Part shown: one piece after another, positions 10,208 through 20,118 of the stretch
Layout of the letters: each line of letters starts with the position of its first letter
Position numbering within the stretch: position 1 is the first letter of the stretch
Assembly (NCBI RefSeq): GCF_900618535.1
Contig: NZ_UYJA01000001.1
Coordinates: 1,240,001-1,304,000 of the forward strand
Direction of reading: 5' to 3'
Origin: Pseudomonas bubulae
GTDB lineage: Bacteria > Pseudomonadota > Gammaproteobacteria > Pseudomonadales > Pseudomonadaceae
Length of the DNA stretch: 64,000 nucleotides
Position numbers and translations under genes: made by a program
The notes under the pieces: model-generated
Databases searched by the model: none
What the model saw: only the letters and a program-made list of their open reading frames with translations
Told to the model about the DNA's origin: nothing

Positions 10208-11292
10208 TAGCCGTGTTCCTTTTCGAACTCTGCCATGTAAGCCACCAGCGCGTTAACCGCGTTGATATCCACAGCGTTATAGATCGATGCGCGCATGCCA
10301 CCAACGGAGCGGTGCCCCTTGAGGTTCAGCAGCCCGCGTGCTTCAGCGCCTGCCAGGAATGGCTTGTCGAGGCGATCGTCCGCCAGACGGAACGGGACGT
10401 TCATCCACGAGCGATCAGAAAGGTTGATCGGGTTGCTGTACAGGCCACTGGCGTCGATAAAGTCGTACAAGGTACGTTTTTTCACTTCATTGAGCTTGCC
10501 GATTGCCTCGACACCGCCCTGCTCCTTGAGCCATTCGAATACCAGACCTGACAGGTACCAGGCCAGGGTCGGCGGCGTGTTGTACATCGAGCCGTTGTCA
10601 GCCGCGACCTTGTAATCGAGCATGGTCGGGCAGATCGAACGCGCACGACCCAGCAGATCTTCGCGAATGATATTGACCACGATGCCACTTGGGCCGATGT
10701 TTTTCTGGGCACCCGCGTAGATCATGCCAAAACGGGACACATCAACCGGGCGCGACAGAATATCCGAAGACATGTCAGCGACCAATGGCACATCGCCAGT
10801 CTCAGGGATCCAGTTGAATTCCAGACCGCCGATGGTTTCGTTTGGCGCGTAATGAACGTAGGCCGCGTCTTTCGACAGATTCCACTCATTCTGACCAGGA
10901 ATCGCGAAGTAATCGTAAGGTTTGGCGGTTGCTGCCACGTTGACGTGACCGAAACGCGACGCCTCTTCAATGGCCTTCTGCGACCAGATACCGGTATCGA
11001 TGTAATCCGCCTTGCCATTTTCAGGCAAAAGATTCAGCGGGATCTGGGCAAACTGTTGGCTGGCACCGCCTTGCAGAAACAGGACTTTGTAGTTCGAGGG
11101 AATAGACAGCAGGTCACGCAGATCCTGCTCAGCCTTGGTCGCAATGGACACGAACTCATCGCTGCGATGGCTCATTTCCATGACCGAGAGGCCCTTGCCA
11201 TGCCAGTCGAGCAACTCGGACTGGGCACGCAACAGAACAGCTTCAGGTAGCGCAGCAGGACCTGCGCAGAAGTTATAGGCTCGTTTGCTCAC
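10207..11292 (-). CDS. serC: Phosphoserine aminotransferase
   Basis: This 361-residue PLP enzyme makes 3-phosphoserine for serine synthesis and also acts in pyridoxine synthesis. It contains the PLP-lysine motif YAGAQKNIGPSG and begins SKRAYNFCAGPAALP. The best start is a GTG at 11292, which gives exactly the family N-terminus and length; the ATG far upstream would add about 60 residues that cross a REP element. It is first in the serC-pheA-hisC-tyrA/aroA-cmk operon and is separated from gyrA by a terminator and a REP doublet. Confidence 0.95.
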   Translation of the reverse strand: MSKRAYNFCAGPAALPEAVLLRAQSELLDWHGKGLSVMEMSHRSDEFVSIATKAEQDLRDLLSIPSNYKVLFLQGGASQQFAQIPLNLLPENGKADYIDTGIWSQKAIEEASRFGHVNVAATAKPYDYFAIPGQNEWNLSKDAAYVHYAPNETIGGLEFNWIPETGDVPLVADMSSDILSRPVDVSRFGMIYAGAQKNIGPSGIVVNIIREDLLGRARSICPTMLDYKVAADNGSMYNTPPTLAWYLSGLVFEWLKEQGGVEAIGKLNEVKKRTLYDFIDASGLYSNPINLSDRSWMNVPFRLADDRLDKPFLAGAEARGLLNLKGHRSVGGMRASIYNAVDINAVNALVAYMAEFEKEHG

Positions 11293-11353
11293 TTCCACTC
11301 TCACTCTGATTTGGTGGTCACGCAATAAATCAACTCTCGACACATTGTTGCTT

Positions 11354-11439
11354 GTAGAAGCGGGCTTGCTAGCGATACGGGCAGTAATGTCTATCTGACA
11401 TACCGCGCTGATGCCATCGCGAGCAGGCTCGCTCCCACA
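11354..11439. repeat. REP doublet
   Basis: Two inverted copies of the common pseudomonad extragenic palindrome (core GCGGGCTTGCT-GCGAT and its reverse ATCGCGAGCAGGCTCGC) are separated by about 40 bp. They lie between gyrA and serC, in the serC leader. Confidence 0.8.
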
Positions 11440-11472
11440 GTGTCGCAAACTTTCATACTGGACATACAACAA

Positions 11473-11496
11473 GGGGGCGAATTCTCATCCGCCCCC
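11473..11496 (-). terminator. Terminator-like hairpin after gyrA
   Basis: A perfect 7-bp G/C stem (11473-11479 with 11490-11496) has a 10-nt loop and lies 12 bp after the gyrA stop. On the minus strand it is followed by TTGTTGTATGT, a weak T-rich tail, so termination may be partial. Confidence 0.6.
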
Positions 11497-11507
11497 TGTG
11501 TGTCCGC

Positions 11508-14162
11508 TTATTCCTGCGGCTCTTCGTCAGCGCCAGCCTCTAGCGGCTGCTCGTCGTCTGCGCCATCCTGGATGGCCTCACCGTCGAACTCTGCACCGCC
11601 TTCATCTTCGAGCTCTTCGCCTTCAACTTCAGAAGGCTCCTGAACCCGCTCAAGCCCTACCAGCGTTTCGTCACTGGCCAGCTTGATCAAGGTGACGCCC
11701 TGGGTATTACGACCCAGGCTCGACACTTCGTCGACGCGCGTACGTACCAGAGTGCCCTGATCCGAAATCAACATGATTTCTTCACCGTCCTGCACCTGAA
11801 CCGCACCGACCAGACGGCCATTACGCTCGTTGCTGACCATGGCGATAACACCCTGGCCGCCACGCTTGTACTCTGGGAACTCGCTGATCGCCGTACGCTT
11901 GCCATAGCCACGCGCCGAAGCGGTAAGGATCTGGCTACCCTCCTCAGGGATCAGCATGGAAATCAGCTTCTGCCCTTCTGGCAGACGCATGCCGCGTACA
12001 CCGCGGGCAGTACGACCCATGGCACGGACATCGGACTCTTTGAAGCGAGTCACCTTGCCACCGTCGGAGAACAGCATGACTTCACGCTCGCCATCGGTGA
12101 TCGCGGCGCTGATCAGCACGTCGCCTTCGTCCAGTTCCAGCGCGATCAAGCCTACGCTGCGCTGACGGCTGAAGGCTTCCAGAGGGGTCTTCTTCACGGT
12201 GCCGTTGGCGGTCGCCATAAAGATGAAGTGACCCTCGGTGTACTCTTCGACCGGCAGCATGGTGGTGATGTATTCACCCTCATCCAGCGGCAGCAGGTTC
12301 ACCAGCGGACGACCACGGGCAGCGCGGGACGCCTCAGGAATTTCATAGGTCTTCAGCCAGTACACCTTGCCCTTGCTGGAGAACAGCAGCAGCGTGGTGT
12401 GACTGTTGGCAACCAGCAGGTGAGCGATGTAGTCCTCATCCTTGACGCCAGTAGCCGACTTGCCTTTACCGCCACGACGCTGGGCCTGGTACGCAGCCAA
12501 TGGCTGGGTCTTGGCATAGCCACCGTGGGAAATGGTCACGACGCGCTCTTCTTCCGGGATCATGTCACCCAGGGTCAGATCAAGACGGTGATCCAGGATT
12601 TCGGTACGACGCACATCGCCGTATTCGGCGCGAATGACTTCCAGCTCTTCGCGGATCACTTCCATCAGGCGCACGGCGCTATTGAGGATGCGGATCAGCT
12701 CACCGATCTGGTTGAGAATTTCCTGGTACTCGGCCAGCAGCTTTTCGTGCTCCAGACCGGTCAAGCGGTGCAGGCGCAACTCAAGAATGGCCTGGGCCTG
12801 CTCCGGCGACAGGAAGTATTTGCCATCACGCAGACCGTATTGCGGATCGAGGTTTTCCGGACGGCACGAATCGGCACCGGCGCGCTCAACCATGGCCACT
12901 ACCGCTGTCGACTCCCAAGGGGTGCTGATCAGCGCTTCCTTGGCTTCGGACGGGGTTGGCGAGGCCTTGATCAGTGCAATGACCGGATCGATGTTGGACA
13001 GGGCTACGGCCTGGCCTTCAAGGATATGGCCTCGCTCGCGGGCTTTGCGCAGCTCGAAAACAGTACGACGGGTAACCACTTCACGACGGTGACGTACGAA
13101 AGCTTCGAGCAGGTCCTTGAGGTTCAGGATGCGCGGGCGGCCATCGATTAGGGCAACGATGTTGATACCGAAAACACTTTGCAGCTGGGTCTGGGCATAA
13201 AGGTTATTGAGAATAACCTCCGGCACCTCACCACGGCGCAGCTCGATCACAACGCGCATGCCGTCTTTGTCGGACTCGTCACGCAGCTCGGTGATGCCTT
13301 CGAGCTTCTTCTCTTTAACCAGCTCGGCGATCTTTTCGATCAGGCGAGCCTTGTTCAGCTGGTACGGCAGCTCGGTGATGACGATCTGTTGACGACCACC
13401 GACCTTGTCGATGTCTTCGATCATCGAGCGGGCGCGCATGTAAATGCGGCCACGGCCCGTGCGATAGGCTTCGATGATACCGGCACGGCCGTTGATGATG
13501 GCGGCAGTCGGGAAGTCCGGGCCCGGGATGAACTGCATCAGTTCATCGATGCTCAGTTCCGGGTTGTCGATCAGCGCCAGGCAGCCGTCGATGACTTCAC
13601 CCAGGTTATGCGGCGGAATATTGGTGGCCATACCCACGGCGATACCGCTTGAGCCGTTGACCAGCAAGTTGGGAATTCGTGTCGGCATGACGGCCGGGAT
13701 CATTTCCGTGCCGTCGTAGTTCGGCACCCAGTCCACGGTCTCTTTGTGCAAGTCGGCCAGCAATTCGTGGGCCAGCTTGGTCATGCGCACTTCGGTGTAT
13801 CGCATGGCCGCAGCGTTGTCGCCGTCGACCGAACCGAAGTTGCCCTGACCGTCTACCAGCAGGTAGCGCAGGGAGAATGGCTGAGCCATTCGAACGATGG
13901 TGTCGTAAACAGCAGTATCACCATGCGGGTGATACTTACCGATTACGTCACCGACCACACGGGCAGATTTCTTGTACGGCTTGTTCCAGTCGTTGTTCAG
14001 TTCGCTCATCGCAAACAGCACACGCCTGTGCACGGGCTTCAAGCCATCGCGCGCATCAGGCAGTGCCCGCCCGACAATTACGCTCATTGCGTAGTCGAGG
14101 TAGGACTGTTTCAGCTCGTCTTCGATATTGACCGGGAGGATTTCTTTGGCCAGTTCGCCCAT
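11508..14162 (-). CDS. gyrA: DNA gyrase subunit A
   Basis: This 884-residue catalytic subunit of gyrase cuts and rejoins DNA during negative supercoiling. The start at 14162 gives the standard [18 protein letters not shown]; the longer frame has no family support. The breakage-reunion domain comes first. The C-terminal beta-pinwheel includes the gyrase-box-like stretch AQRRGGKGK, and the protein ends in a very acidic tail. In the quinolone-resistance-determining region the sequence is GDTAVYD, with Thr83 and Asp87, the unmutated residues. It is monocistronic here, with a 330-bp upstream region. Confidence 0.97.
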   Translation of the reverse strand: MGELAKEILPVNIEDELKQSYLDYAMSVIVGRALPDARDGLKPVHRRVLFAMSELNNDWNKPYKKSARVVGDVIGKYHPHGDTAVYDTIVRMAQPFSLRYLLVDGQGNFGSVDGDNAAAMRYTEVRMTKLAHELLADLHKETVDWVPNYDGTEMIPAVMPTRIPNLLVNGSSGIAVGMATNIPPHNLGEVIDGCLALIDNPELSIDELMQFIPGPDFPTAAIINGRAGIIEAYRTGRGRIYMRARSMIEDIDKVGGRQQIVITELPYQLNKARLIEKIAELVKEKKLEGITELRDESDKDGMRVVIELRRGEVPEVILNNLYAQTQLQSVFGINIVALIDGRPRILNLKDLLEAFVRHRREVVTRRTVFELRKARERGHILEGQAVALSNIDPVIALIKASPTPSEAKEALISTPWESTAVVAMVERAGADSCRPENLDPQYGLRDGKYFLSPEQAQAILELRLHRLTGLEHEKLLAEYQEILNQIGELIRILNSAVRLMEVIREELEVIRAEYGDVRRTEILDHRLDLTLGDMIPEEERVVTISHGGYAKTQPLAAYQAQRRGGKGKSATGVKDEDYIAHLLVANSHTTLLLFSSKGKVYWLKTYEIPEASRAARGRPLVNLLPLDEGEYITTMLPVEEYTEGHFIFMATANGTVKKTPLEAFSRQRSVGLIALELDEGDVLISAAITDGEREVMLFSDGGKVTRFKESDVRAMGRTARGVRGMRLPEGQKLISMLIPEEGSQILTASARGYGKRTAISEFPEYKRGGQGVIAMVSNERNGRLVGAVQVQDGEEIMLISDQGTLVRTRVDEVSSLGRNTQGVTLIKLASDETLVGLERVQEPSEVEGEELEDEGGAEFDGEAIQDGADDEQPLEAGADEEPQE

Positions 14163-14492
14163 GAGAAGCCTGATTCCTTTTTCGGGTGAAACTTCGCCAC
14201 ATCCATTCGGGACGAACGAAGCTCGCCGCCGCTGGCCACGTGCCACGCAACGACTTACGACAAATCAACAAGTTATGTCACGGATTTGCGCAGTAAGGGC
14301 AACCCTTGCGGGTCACCCTGGAAACCGCCGAATGTTATCACAATCGCCGCCACGCACCTATCCCTCAGATGTGCATGGAGCGTAGTAATTACGACGTTTA
14401 TCGGCCTGAAGGGCCCCAGAGGGACTCTGAAGGCGATTTGAAGCACCCGCGTTCCTCTTCGCGGCCTTCGGCAGCGACGACAGGCTTGCGTT
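14163..14492. other. Intergenic region between mtnA and gyrA
   Basis: This 330-bp stretch should hold the gyrA promoter and leader (minus strand) and the downstream end of mtnA. I see no ORF with support, no clear terminator after mtnA and no confident promoter boxes. Confidence 0.5.
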
Positions 14493-15569
14493 TCAATGCA
14501 AGCGCTTGCGGCACATCAATTGCGCCATCTTCGCCGCATCCGGGCGTTCAATCACACCCTTCTCGGTGACAATCACATCGATCAGGTCCGCAGGCGTCAC
14601 ATCAAACACCGGGTTGAAGGCCTGCACATCCGCGCCGACCCGCTTGCCACCCACTTCCAGCAGTTCGCGGCCGTCACGCTCCTCAATCGGGATGTCATCA
14701 CCCGAGGCCAGATCCATGTCGATGGTCGAGCTCGGGGCCACCACCATAAAGCGCACGCCGTGGTGCATGGCGTTGACCGCCAGTTGGTAGGTGCCGATCT
14801 TGTTCGCCACATCGCCATTCGCAGTGATGCGGTCAGCGCCCACGATCACCCAGGTGACGCCTTTGGTTTTCATGATATGCGCTGCTGCCGAATCGACATT
14901 CAGTACCACCGGGATGCCTTCATTGGCCAGCTCCCACGCAGTCAGGCGCGAACCCTGCAGCCAGGGCCGGGTTTCGTCGGCATAGACCTGCTCGATCATG
15001 CCTTCGAGCCAGGCCGCCCGGATGACCCCCAGCGCCGTACCAAAGCCGCCTGTGGCCAGGGCTCCGGTGTTGCAGTGGGTCAGCACCGCCTGGGCATTGC
15101 CCTGATGGCGGCGAATGACATCGACACCCAACTGCGCCATGGTCAGATTGGCCTCGCGATCACTTTCGTGGATGGCAACAGCCTCTGCCTCAAGCACCTG
15201 CAATACATCCGCGCGGTTTTGGCTTCGAGCCAGACGTTCGCGCATGCGATTCAAGGCCCAGAACAGGTTCACTGCCGTAGGACGCGAGTCCGCCAGCAGG
15301 GTGAAGTCCTCTTCCAGCGCTGCCAGCCAGTCACCACCTGCAGCCTTGCGCACACGCGCAGCCAGCACCACGCCATAGGCCGCCGCGATACCGATTGCCG
15401 GGGCGCCGCGCACGACCATGTCGCGAATCGCTTGCGCCACACCGTCAACGCCGGTGTACGCCAGCCAGCTCTCTTCAAAGGGCAGAATGCGTTGATCCAA
15501 CAGATACAGGGCGTCATCCCGCCAATCGATGGCCTTAACCTTTTCCGCAGCCAACAGTCGATCGCGCAT
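14493..15569 (-). CDS. mtnA: S-methyl-5-thioribose-1-phosphate isomerase
   Basis: This 358-residue enzyme isomerises methylthioribose-1-phosphate to the ribulose form in methionine salvage. It belongs to the eIF2B-like family. Visible motifs are [21 protein letters not shown] with the catalytic cysteine, and [19 protein letters not shown] with the catalytic aspartate. An ATG 12 bp upstream is also possible; 15569 is preferred because it gives the usual [11 protein letters not shown] start. It is divergent from mtaD, which acts earlier on methylthioadenosine, so the two share a promoter region and a pathway. Confidence 0.93.
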   Translation of the reverse strand: MRDRLLAAEKVKAIDWRDDALYLLDQRILPFEESWLAYTGVDGVAQAIRDMVVRGAPAIGIAAAYGVVLAARVRKAAGGDWLAALEEDFTLLADSRPTAVNLFWALNRMRERLARSQNRADVLQVLEAEAVAIHESDREANLTMAQLGVDVIRRHQGNAQAVLTHCNTGALATGGFGTALGVIRAAWLEGMIEQVYADETRPWLQGSRLTAWELANEGIPVVLNVDSAAAHIMKTKGVTWVIVGADRITANGDVANKIGTYQLAVNAMHHGVRFMVVAPSSTIDMDLASGDDIPIEERDGRELLEVGGKRVGADVQAFNPVFDVTPADLIDVIVTEKGVIERPDAAKMAQLMCRKRLH

Positions 15570-15676
15570 GCCTTCCCCCATTACCTGGTAACAAAGCGGC
15601 CGATTATAGCGAGCCCACCCCCAAGACGCTCGGGTATACTTCGCCTCCTTTTATAACGCACTGGAATCAGTTTTCG

Positions 15677-17008
15677 ATGCCGACCCCAACCACGCCCCTG
15701 GACTTACTGCTGTTACCCACCTGGCTGGTGCCTGTAGAACCGGCCGGTGTCGTACTCAAGGATCACGGCGTGGGCATTCGCGACGGCTGCATTGTGTTCA
15801 TCGGCCCGCGCGAACAGGCGCTGAAGCTCACCACCACGCAAACCCGCGAGCTGCCGGACATGCTGCTCAGCCCGGGGCTGATCAACGCGCACGGGCATGC
15901 GGCCATGACGCTGTTCCGCGGCATGGCCGACGACCTGCCCCTGATGACCTGGCTCGAACAGCATATCTGGCCGGCCGAGGGCAAATGGGTCGATGAGCAG
16001 TTCGTGCGCGACGGCACCAACCTGGCCATCGCCGAACAGCTCAAGGGCGGCATCACCTGCTTCAGTGACATGTATTTTTTCCCGAAAGTTGCCAGCGAGT
16101 GCGTGCACAAGAGCGGTATCCGTGCACAAATCGCCATTCCGATTCTCGACTTTCCGATTCCCGGCGCCAGCAGCGCAGACGAATCCCTGCGCCAGGCCGT
16201 CGAACTGCTTGCCGACCTGAAGTTTCACCCGCGGATCAAAATTGCCTTCGGTCCCCATGCGCCTTACACCGTAAGCGACGACAACCTGGAGAAAATCCGG
16301 GTCATCGCCGACGAGCTGGATGCCGCCATTCATATGCACGTTCACGAAACCGCCTTCGAAGTGCATCAGGCCGTCGAGCAACACGCCGAACGCCCGATGG
16401 CCCGCCTCGCCCGCCTGGGCTTGCTGGGCCCGCGCTTCCAGGCCGTACACATGACCCAGATCAGCGATGACGACCTGGCCATGCTGGTAGAAAGCAACTC
16501 CAGCGTGGTTCATTGCCCCGAGTCCAACCTCAAACTGGCCAGTGGCTTCTGCCCGGTGGAGCGCCTGTGGCAAGCCGGGGTCAATGTGGCGGTGGGTACC
16601 GACGGAGCGGCCAGCAACAATGACCTCGATCTGCTCGGCGAAACCCGCACCGCCGCCTTGCTGGCCAAGGCCGTTGCAGGCTCTGCCACCGCGCTGGACG
16701 CCCACCGCGCACTGCGCATGGCCACCCTCAATGGCGCGCGCGCCCTGGGCATTGAAAGCGACACCGGCTCGATCGAAATCGGCAAGGCCGCCGACCTGGT
16801 AGCCTTTGACCTCAGCGGCCTGGCCCAGCAACCGGTTTACGACCCCGTTTCGCAGTTGATCTACGCCACTGGCCGCGATTGCGTTAAACATGTGTGGGTC
16901 GCAGGCAAGCAGCTGCTCGAGGATCGACACCTGACCCGCCTGGACGAGCAACAACTCTGCGCAACCGCAAGGGCCTGGGGCGAACGCATAAGCGGCCATA
17001 CTCATTGA
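15677..17008 (+). CDS. mtaD: 5-methylthioadenosine / S-adenosylhomocysteine deaminase
   Basis: This 443-residue amidohydrolase of the TRZ/ATZ family deaminates methylthioadenosine or S-adenosylhomocysteine. The metal site is visible as HGH at residues 72-74, HMHVHE in the middle and the later HCPESN and GTDGAASNN motifs, which carry the metal-binding His and Asp. In P. aeruginosa the homologous enzyme feeds methylthioinosine to a dedicated phosphorylase, which fits its pairing here with mtnA. The two possible substrates cannot be told apart from sequence. ubiG follows 63 bp downstream. Confidence 0.88.
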   Translation: MPTPTTPLDLLLLPTWLVPVEPAGVVLKDHGVGIRDGCIVFIGPREQALKLTTTQTRELPDMLLSPGLINAHGHAAMTLFRGMADDLPLMTWLEQHIWPAEGKWVDEQFVRDGTNLAIAEQLKGGITCFSDMYFFPKVASECVHKSGIRAQIAIPILDFPIPGASSADESLRQAVELLADLKFHPRIKIAFGPHAPYTVSDDNLEKIRVIADELDAAIHMHVHETAFEVHQAVEQHAERPMARLARLGLLGPRFQAVHMTQISDDDLAMLVESNSSVVHCPESNLKLASGFCPVERLWQAGVNVAVGTDGAASNNDLDLLGETRTAALLAKAVAGSATALDAHRALRMATLNGARALGIESDTGSIEIGKAADLVAFDLSGLAQQPVYDPVSQLIYATGRDCVKHVWVAGKQLLEDRHLTRLDEQQLCATARAWGERISGHTH

Positions 17009-17071
17009 TTCAGTACCTTCGGGCCTGCGCCCGGAGCTTTACCAGATTATTCAGCTTTAGAGGATTTACCC

Positions 17072-17770
17072 ATGAGCAACGTTGACCACGCCGAGATCGC
17101 CAAATTCGAAGCGCTAGCCCATCGCTGGTGGGACCGTGAGAGCGAGTTCAAGCCGCTGCACGACATCAACCCGCTGCGCGTCAACTGGATTGACGAGCGC
17201 GTACAACTGGCTGGCAAAAAAGTCCTCGACGTCGGCTGCGGCGGCGGCATTCTCAGCGAGTCGATGGCTCAGCGCGGCGCCACCGTAATGGGCATCGACA
17301 TGGGCGAAGCCCCGCTGGCCGTGGCACAGCTGCATCAGCTCGAGTCCGGCGTAAACGTTGAGTACCGCCAGGTCACTGCTGAAGATCTTGCTGAAGAAAT
17401 GCCCGGGCAGTTCGATGTAGTCACCTGCCTCGAAATGCTTGAGCATGTACCCGACCCATCGTCGGTGATCCGCGCCTGCTACAAAATGGTCAAGCCCGGT
17501 GGCCAGGTGTTCTTCTCGACCATCAACCGCAACCCCAAGTCCTATCTGTTCGCTATCCTCGGTGCGGAATACATACTCAAGCTGATCCCCCGTGGCACCC
17601 ATGACTTCAAAAAATTCATTCGCCCTTCCGAGCTGGGTGCCTGGAGCCGCCAGGCCGGATTGAGCGTCAAGGACATCATCGGCCTGACCTACAACCCGCT
17701 GACCAAGCACTACAAGCTGGCCGCCGATGTTGACGTCAACTACATGATCCAGACCCTTCGCGAGGAGTAA
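17072..17770 (+). CDS. ubiG: Ubiquinone biosynthesis O-methyltransferase
   Basis: This 232-residue SAM-dependent enzyme carries out both O-methylations in ubiquinone synthesis. It begins [21 protein letters not shown] and has the SAM-binding motif [13 protein letters not shown] and the post-motif [13 protein letters not shown]. An amphipathic membrane-binding stretch is expected in the C-terminal third. A good ribosome binding site (GAGGA) precedes it. mupP begins 3 bp after its stop, with the SD GAGGAG at the end of ubiG. Confidence 0.96.
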   Translation: MSNVDHAEIAKFEALAHRWWDRESEFKPLHDINPLRVNWIDERVQLAGKKVLDVGCGGGILSESMAQRGATVMGIDMGEAPLAVAQLHQLESGVNVEYRQVTAEDLAEEMPGQFDVVTCLEMLEHVPDPSSVIRACYKMVKPGGQVFFSTINRNPKSYLFAILGAEYILKLIPRGTHDFKKFIRPSELGAWSRQAGLSVKDIIGLTYNPLTKHYKLAADVDVNYMIQTLREE

Positions 17771-17773
17771 CAC

Positions 17774-18445
17774 ATGCGTTTAAGAGCAGTTCTTTTTGAC
17801 ATGGACGGCACCCTGCTCGACACCGCGCCGGACTTTATCGCCATCTGCCAGGCCATGCGCGCCGATCGCGACCTGCCTCCCGTCGCAGACAAACTTATCC
17901 GCGACGAGATTTCCGGCGGTGCACGCGCCATGGTGGCAGCGACTTTCAACATGGACCCTGACGCACCTGGCTTTGAAGAGCTGCGTCAGGAGTTCCTGGA
18001 GCGCTATCAGCGCGATTGCGCAGTCCATACCAAGCTGTTTGATGGCATGGAAGAGTTGCTCGCCGATATCGAAAAGGCCCATCTGGTGTGGGGCGTCGTC
18101 ACCAACAAACCGGTGCGGTTCGCCCAGCCAATCATGGAACGCCTGGGCCTGGCCGAGCGCTCGGCGCTGCTGATTTGCCCCGACCACGTCAAAAACAGCA
18201 AGCCGGACCCCGAGCCGCTGATTCTGGCCTGCAAAATGCTCGACCTTGACCCGGCCAGCGTACTGTTTGTAGGCGATGACCTGCGCGATATCGAGTCCGG
18301 GCGCGATGCCGGGACCAAAACTGCAGCCGTGCGCTTTGGTTATATCCACCCTGACGACAACCCTGATCACTGGGGTGCGGACGTGGTGGTCGATCATCCG
18401 GCCGAACTGCGCAAAGTGCTGGATAACGCGATGTGCAGCTGCTAA
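17774..18445 (+). CDS. mupP: N-acetylmuramic acid 6-phosphate phosphatase (HAD family)
   Basis: This 223-residue HAD phosphatase has [13 protein letters not shown] (nucleophile and acid/base aspartates), [15 protein letters not shown] and [15 protein letters not shown]. Many such genes are called phosphoglycolate phosphatase, but in Pseudomonas the copy directly after ubiG is MupP. MupP dephosphorylates MurNAc-6-P in the pathway that recycles cell-wall sugar to UDP-MurNAc and gives intrinsic fosfomycin tolerance. The assignment rests on this position; the sequence itself would also fit Gph. Translation is probably coupled to ubiG. Confidence 0.85.
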   Translation: MRLRAVLFDMDGTLLDTAPDFIAICQAMRADRDLPPVADKLIRDEISGGARAMVAATFNMDPDAPGFEELRQEFLERYQRDCAVHTKLFDGMEELLADIEKAHLVWGVVTNKPVRFAQPIMERLGLAERSALLICPDHVKNSKPDPEPLILACKMLDLDPASVLFVGDDLRDIESGRDAGTKTAAVRFGYIHPDDNPDHWGADVVVDHPAELRKVLDNAMCSC

Positions 18446-18472
18446 CGATGACCGATTTTGTTGAGGTTTTTT

Positions 18473-19213
18473 ATGTTTGATTATTCAGCCCGCCCCAACC
18501 TGCTCCAGGATCGGGTGATCCTGGTTACCGGCGCCGGTCGCGGCATCGGCGCTGCTGCAGCCAGGACCTATGCCGCACACGGCGCAACCGTATTGCTGCT
18601 GGGCAAGACCGAAGCCAACCTAAGCCAGGTCTACGACGAAATCGAAGCTGCGGGCCATCCGCAGCCAGTGGTTATCCCGTTCAACCTCGAAACCGCCCAA
18701 CCCCATCAATACGATGAGCTGGCCGCCATGATCGAGACCGAGTTCGGCCGCCTTGACGGGCTGCTGCACAACGCTTCGATCATTGGTCCGCGCACGCCGC
18801 TGGAGCAGCTGTCGGGGGAAAATTTCATGCGCGTGATGCATATCAACGTCAATGCCATGTTTATGCTCACCAGCACCCTGCTACCCCTGCTCAAGCTGTC
18901 GCAGGACGCCTCGGTGATCTTCACTTCCAGCAGTGTCGGGCGCAAAGGCCGTGCTTACTGGGGTGCCTATGGCGTCTCCAAGTTCGCCACCGAAGGTTTG
19001 ATGCAAACCCTGGCCGACGAAGTCGACGGCGTGGCCCCGGTACGTGCCAACAGCATCAACCCCGGCGCGACCCGCACCAGCATGCGCGCCCTGGCCTATC
19101 CGGGTGAAAACCCCGAGAACAATCCAGAGCCACACGAAATCATGCCGGTTTACCTGTACCTGATGGGCCCGGACAGTACCGGGATCAACGGGCAGGCTTT
19201 CAACGCACAGTAA
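18473..19213 (+). CDS. yciK: YciK-family short-chain dehydrogenase/reductase
   Basis: This 246-residue classical SDR has the cofactor motif TGAGRGIG, LLHNASIIGPRTPL, the catalytic serine in FTSSSVGRKGRA and YGVSK for the Tyr-Lys pair. The substrate is unknown. A GAGG ribosome binding site supports the start at 18473 (MFDYSARPNLL); a start 15 bp upstream is unlikely. It closes the mtaD-ubiG-mupP-yciK run and is followed by a strong terminator. Confidence 0.88.
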   Translation: MFDYSARPNLLQDRVILVTGAGRGIGAAAARTYAAHGATVLLLGKTEANLSQVYDEIEAAGHPQPVVIPFNLETAQPHQYDELAAMIETEFGRLDGLLHNASIIGPRTPLEQLSGENFMRVMHINVNAMFMLTSTLLPLLKLSQDASVIFTSSSVGRKGRAYWGAYGVSKFATEGLMQTLADEVDGVAPVRANSINPGATRTSMRALAYPGENPENNPEPHEIMPVYLYLMGPDSTGINGQAFNAQ

Positions 19214-19225
19214 CAGGGCTACAAA

Positions 19226-19267
19226 CAAAAACCGCGGGCTGCATCCCATGCAGCCCGCGGTTTTTTT
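19226..19267. terminator. Bidirectional terminator between yciK and undA
   Basis: A perfect 13-bp stem (19232-19244 with 19248-19260) with a CCC loop has an A-run on its left and seven T's on its right. It serves the convergent genes yciK (plus) and the UndA-like gene (minus). Confidence 0.95.
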
Positions 19268-19287
19268 ATGCACTGAAAAGCCGGTGT

Positions 19288-20073
19288 TCAGCTCTCTACC
19301 AGTTCCCGATGCTCACGCGCCACAGCGGCCTTGTCGAACAACAGGCAACTTTGCAGAAACAGATACATATAGTCGTAGCTCTTGCAGATGGCTTTGCGCA
19401 GTTCAGTGATCTGCTCCTGGCTCGGATTCATTCCCACGAGGGTACAGACAATTTCCAGCGCCTCCCAGGGATGCTCGTCATCGTACTGGGCGTGCATCTT
19501 CAGCCACTTCATCGCGCGCTTGCGTTGATCGACCGCAAACGACTCTTCATAGATATCGGCCGAGCAGACAATCGCCGCCCACTCACCCACGGCACCCTCG
19601 ATGGCGTAGTTGGTGGCAGCCATCGCCACGGCCAGCGAATCCTTGGAACAGCTATGCCAGCACCAGTCGTTCAGCGCCTGAAACTCGGCAGGCAGGTCCT
19701 GGGCATTGAGGTCTTCAAGGCTGACCCCGTGCGCCAGCGCCCAGTTCACCCAATAGTCGGCATGATTAAGCTCGACCCGGATATTGCGAATCAACCAGCG
19801 GCGAGCCATGTCTTCGCCAGGGTGACGCCCGTAGCGGGTCTTGCCCAGGTTATGGCCCATGTACAACGAAAACTGCTCGACTACCGGCCAGCCGCCCACG
19901 AGAAACATGCGCATTGCTCTGGGGCTCAAGGTGTTGTCACGCATGCGCTTGTAAATTTCGTGTTTGACTGCCCGACGCTTGCTTTCGCTACAGTCCCGAA
20001 TCAACTGCCGGGCCCACTGGGGGTAACTGGCTTCCTCCATAAGAGGCCCCGTTCGGTTGAAGACTTCACTCAC
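19288..20073 (-). CDS. undA: UndA-like non-heme diiron oxidase/decarboxylase (1-undecene synthesis)
   Basis: This 261-residue protein has the heme-oxygenase/TenA-like helical fold and is often labelled TenA regulator. The ligand set argues otherwise: E101 and H104 (in VELNHADYW), E159 (YAIEGAVGEW), H194, D198 and H201 (MHAQYDDEHPW) make a complete diiron site. As I recall it, this spacing and total length match UndA of P. fluorescens Pf-5, which cleaves medium-chain fatty acids such as lauric acid to terminal alkenes such as 1-undecene. The gene lies just after yciK, as I recall for that strain. Function in this organism is inferred. It ends close to the shared terminator. Confidence 0.8.
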   Translation of the reverse strand: MSEVFNRTGPLMEEASYPQWARQLIRDCSESKRRAVKHEIYKRMRDNTLSPRAMRMFLVGGWPVVEQFSLYMGHNLGKTRYGRHPGEDMARRWLIRNIRVELNHADYWVNWALAHGVSLEDLNAQDLPAEFQALNDWCWHSCSKDSLAVAMAATNYAIEGAVGEWAAIVCSADIYEESFAVDQRKRAMKWLKMHAQYDDEHPWEALEIVCTLVGMNPSQEQITELRKAICKSYDYMYLFLQSCLLFDKAAVAREHRELVES

Positions 20074-20118
20074 AATCCAAATCCTTTTTGATAATAGACT
20101 TTAGAAATGTAGAACAGA

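Noticed and set aside
13900..13960. Quinolone resistance changes in gyrA
   Set aside because: Positions 83 and 87 are Thr and Asp, the unmutated state.
15713..17005. Open frame of about 430 codons opposite mtaD
   Set aside because: Shadow of mtaD, which has all metal-site motifs on the plus strand.
19288..20073. TenA/thiaminase-type transcription regulator reading
   Set aside because: The conserved residues form a diiron site with the spacing recalled for UndA rather than the thiaminase cysteine site.
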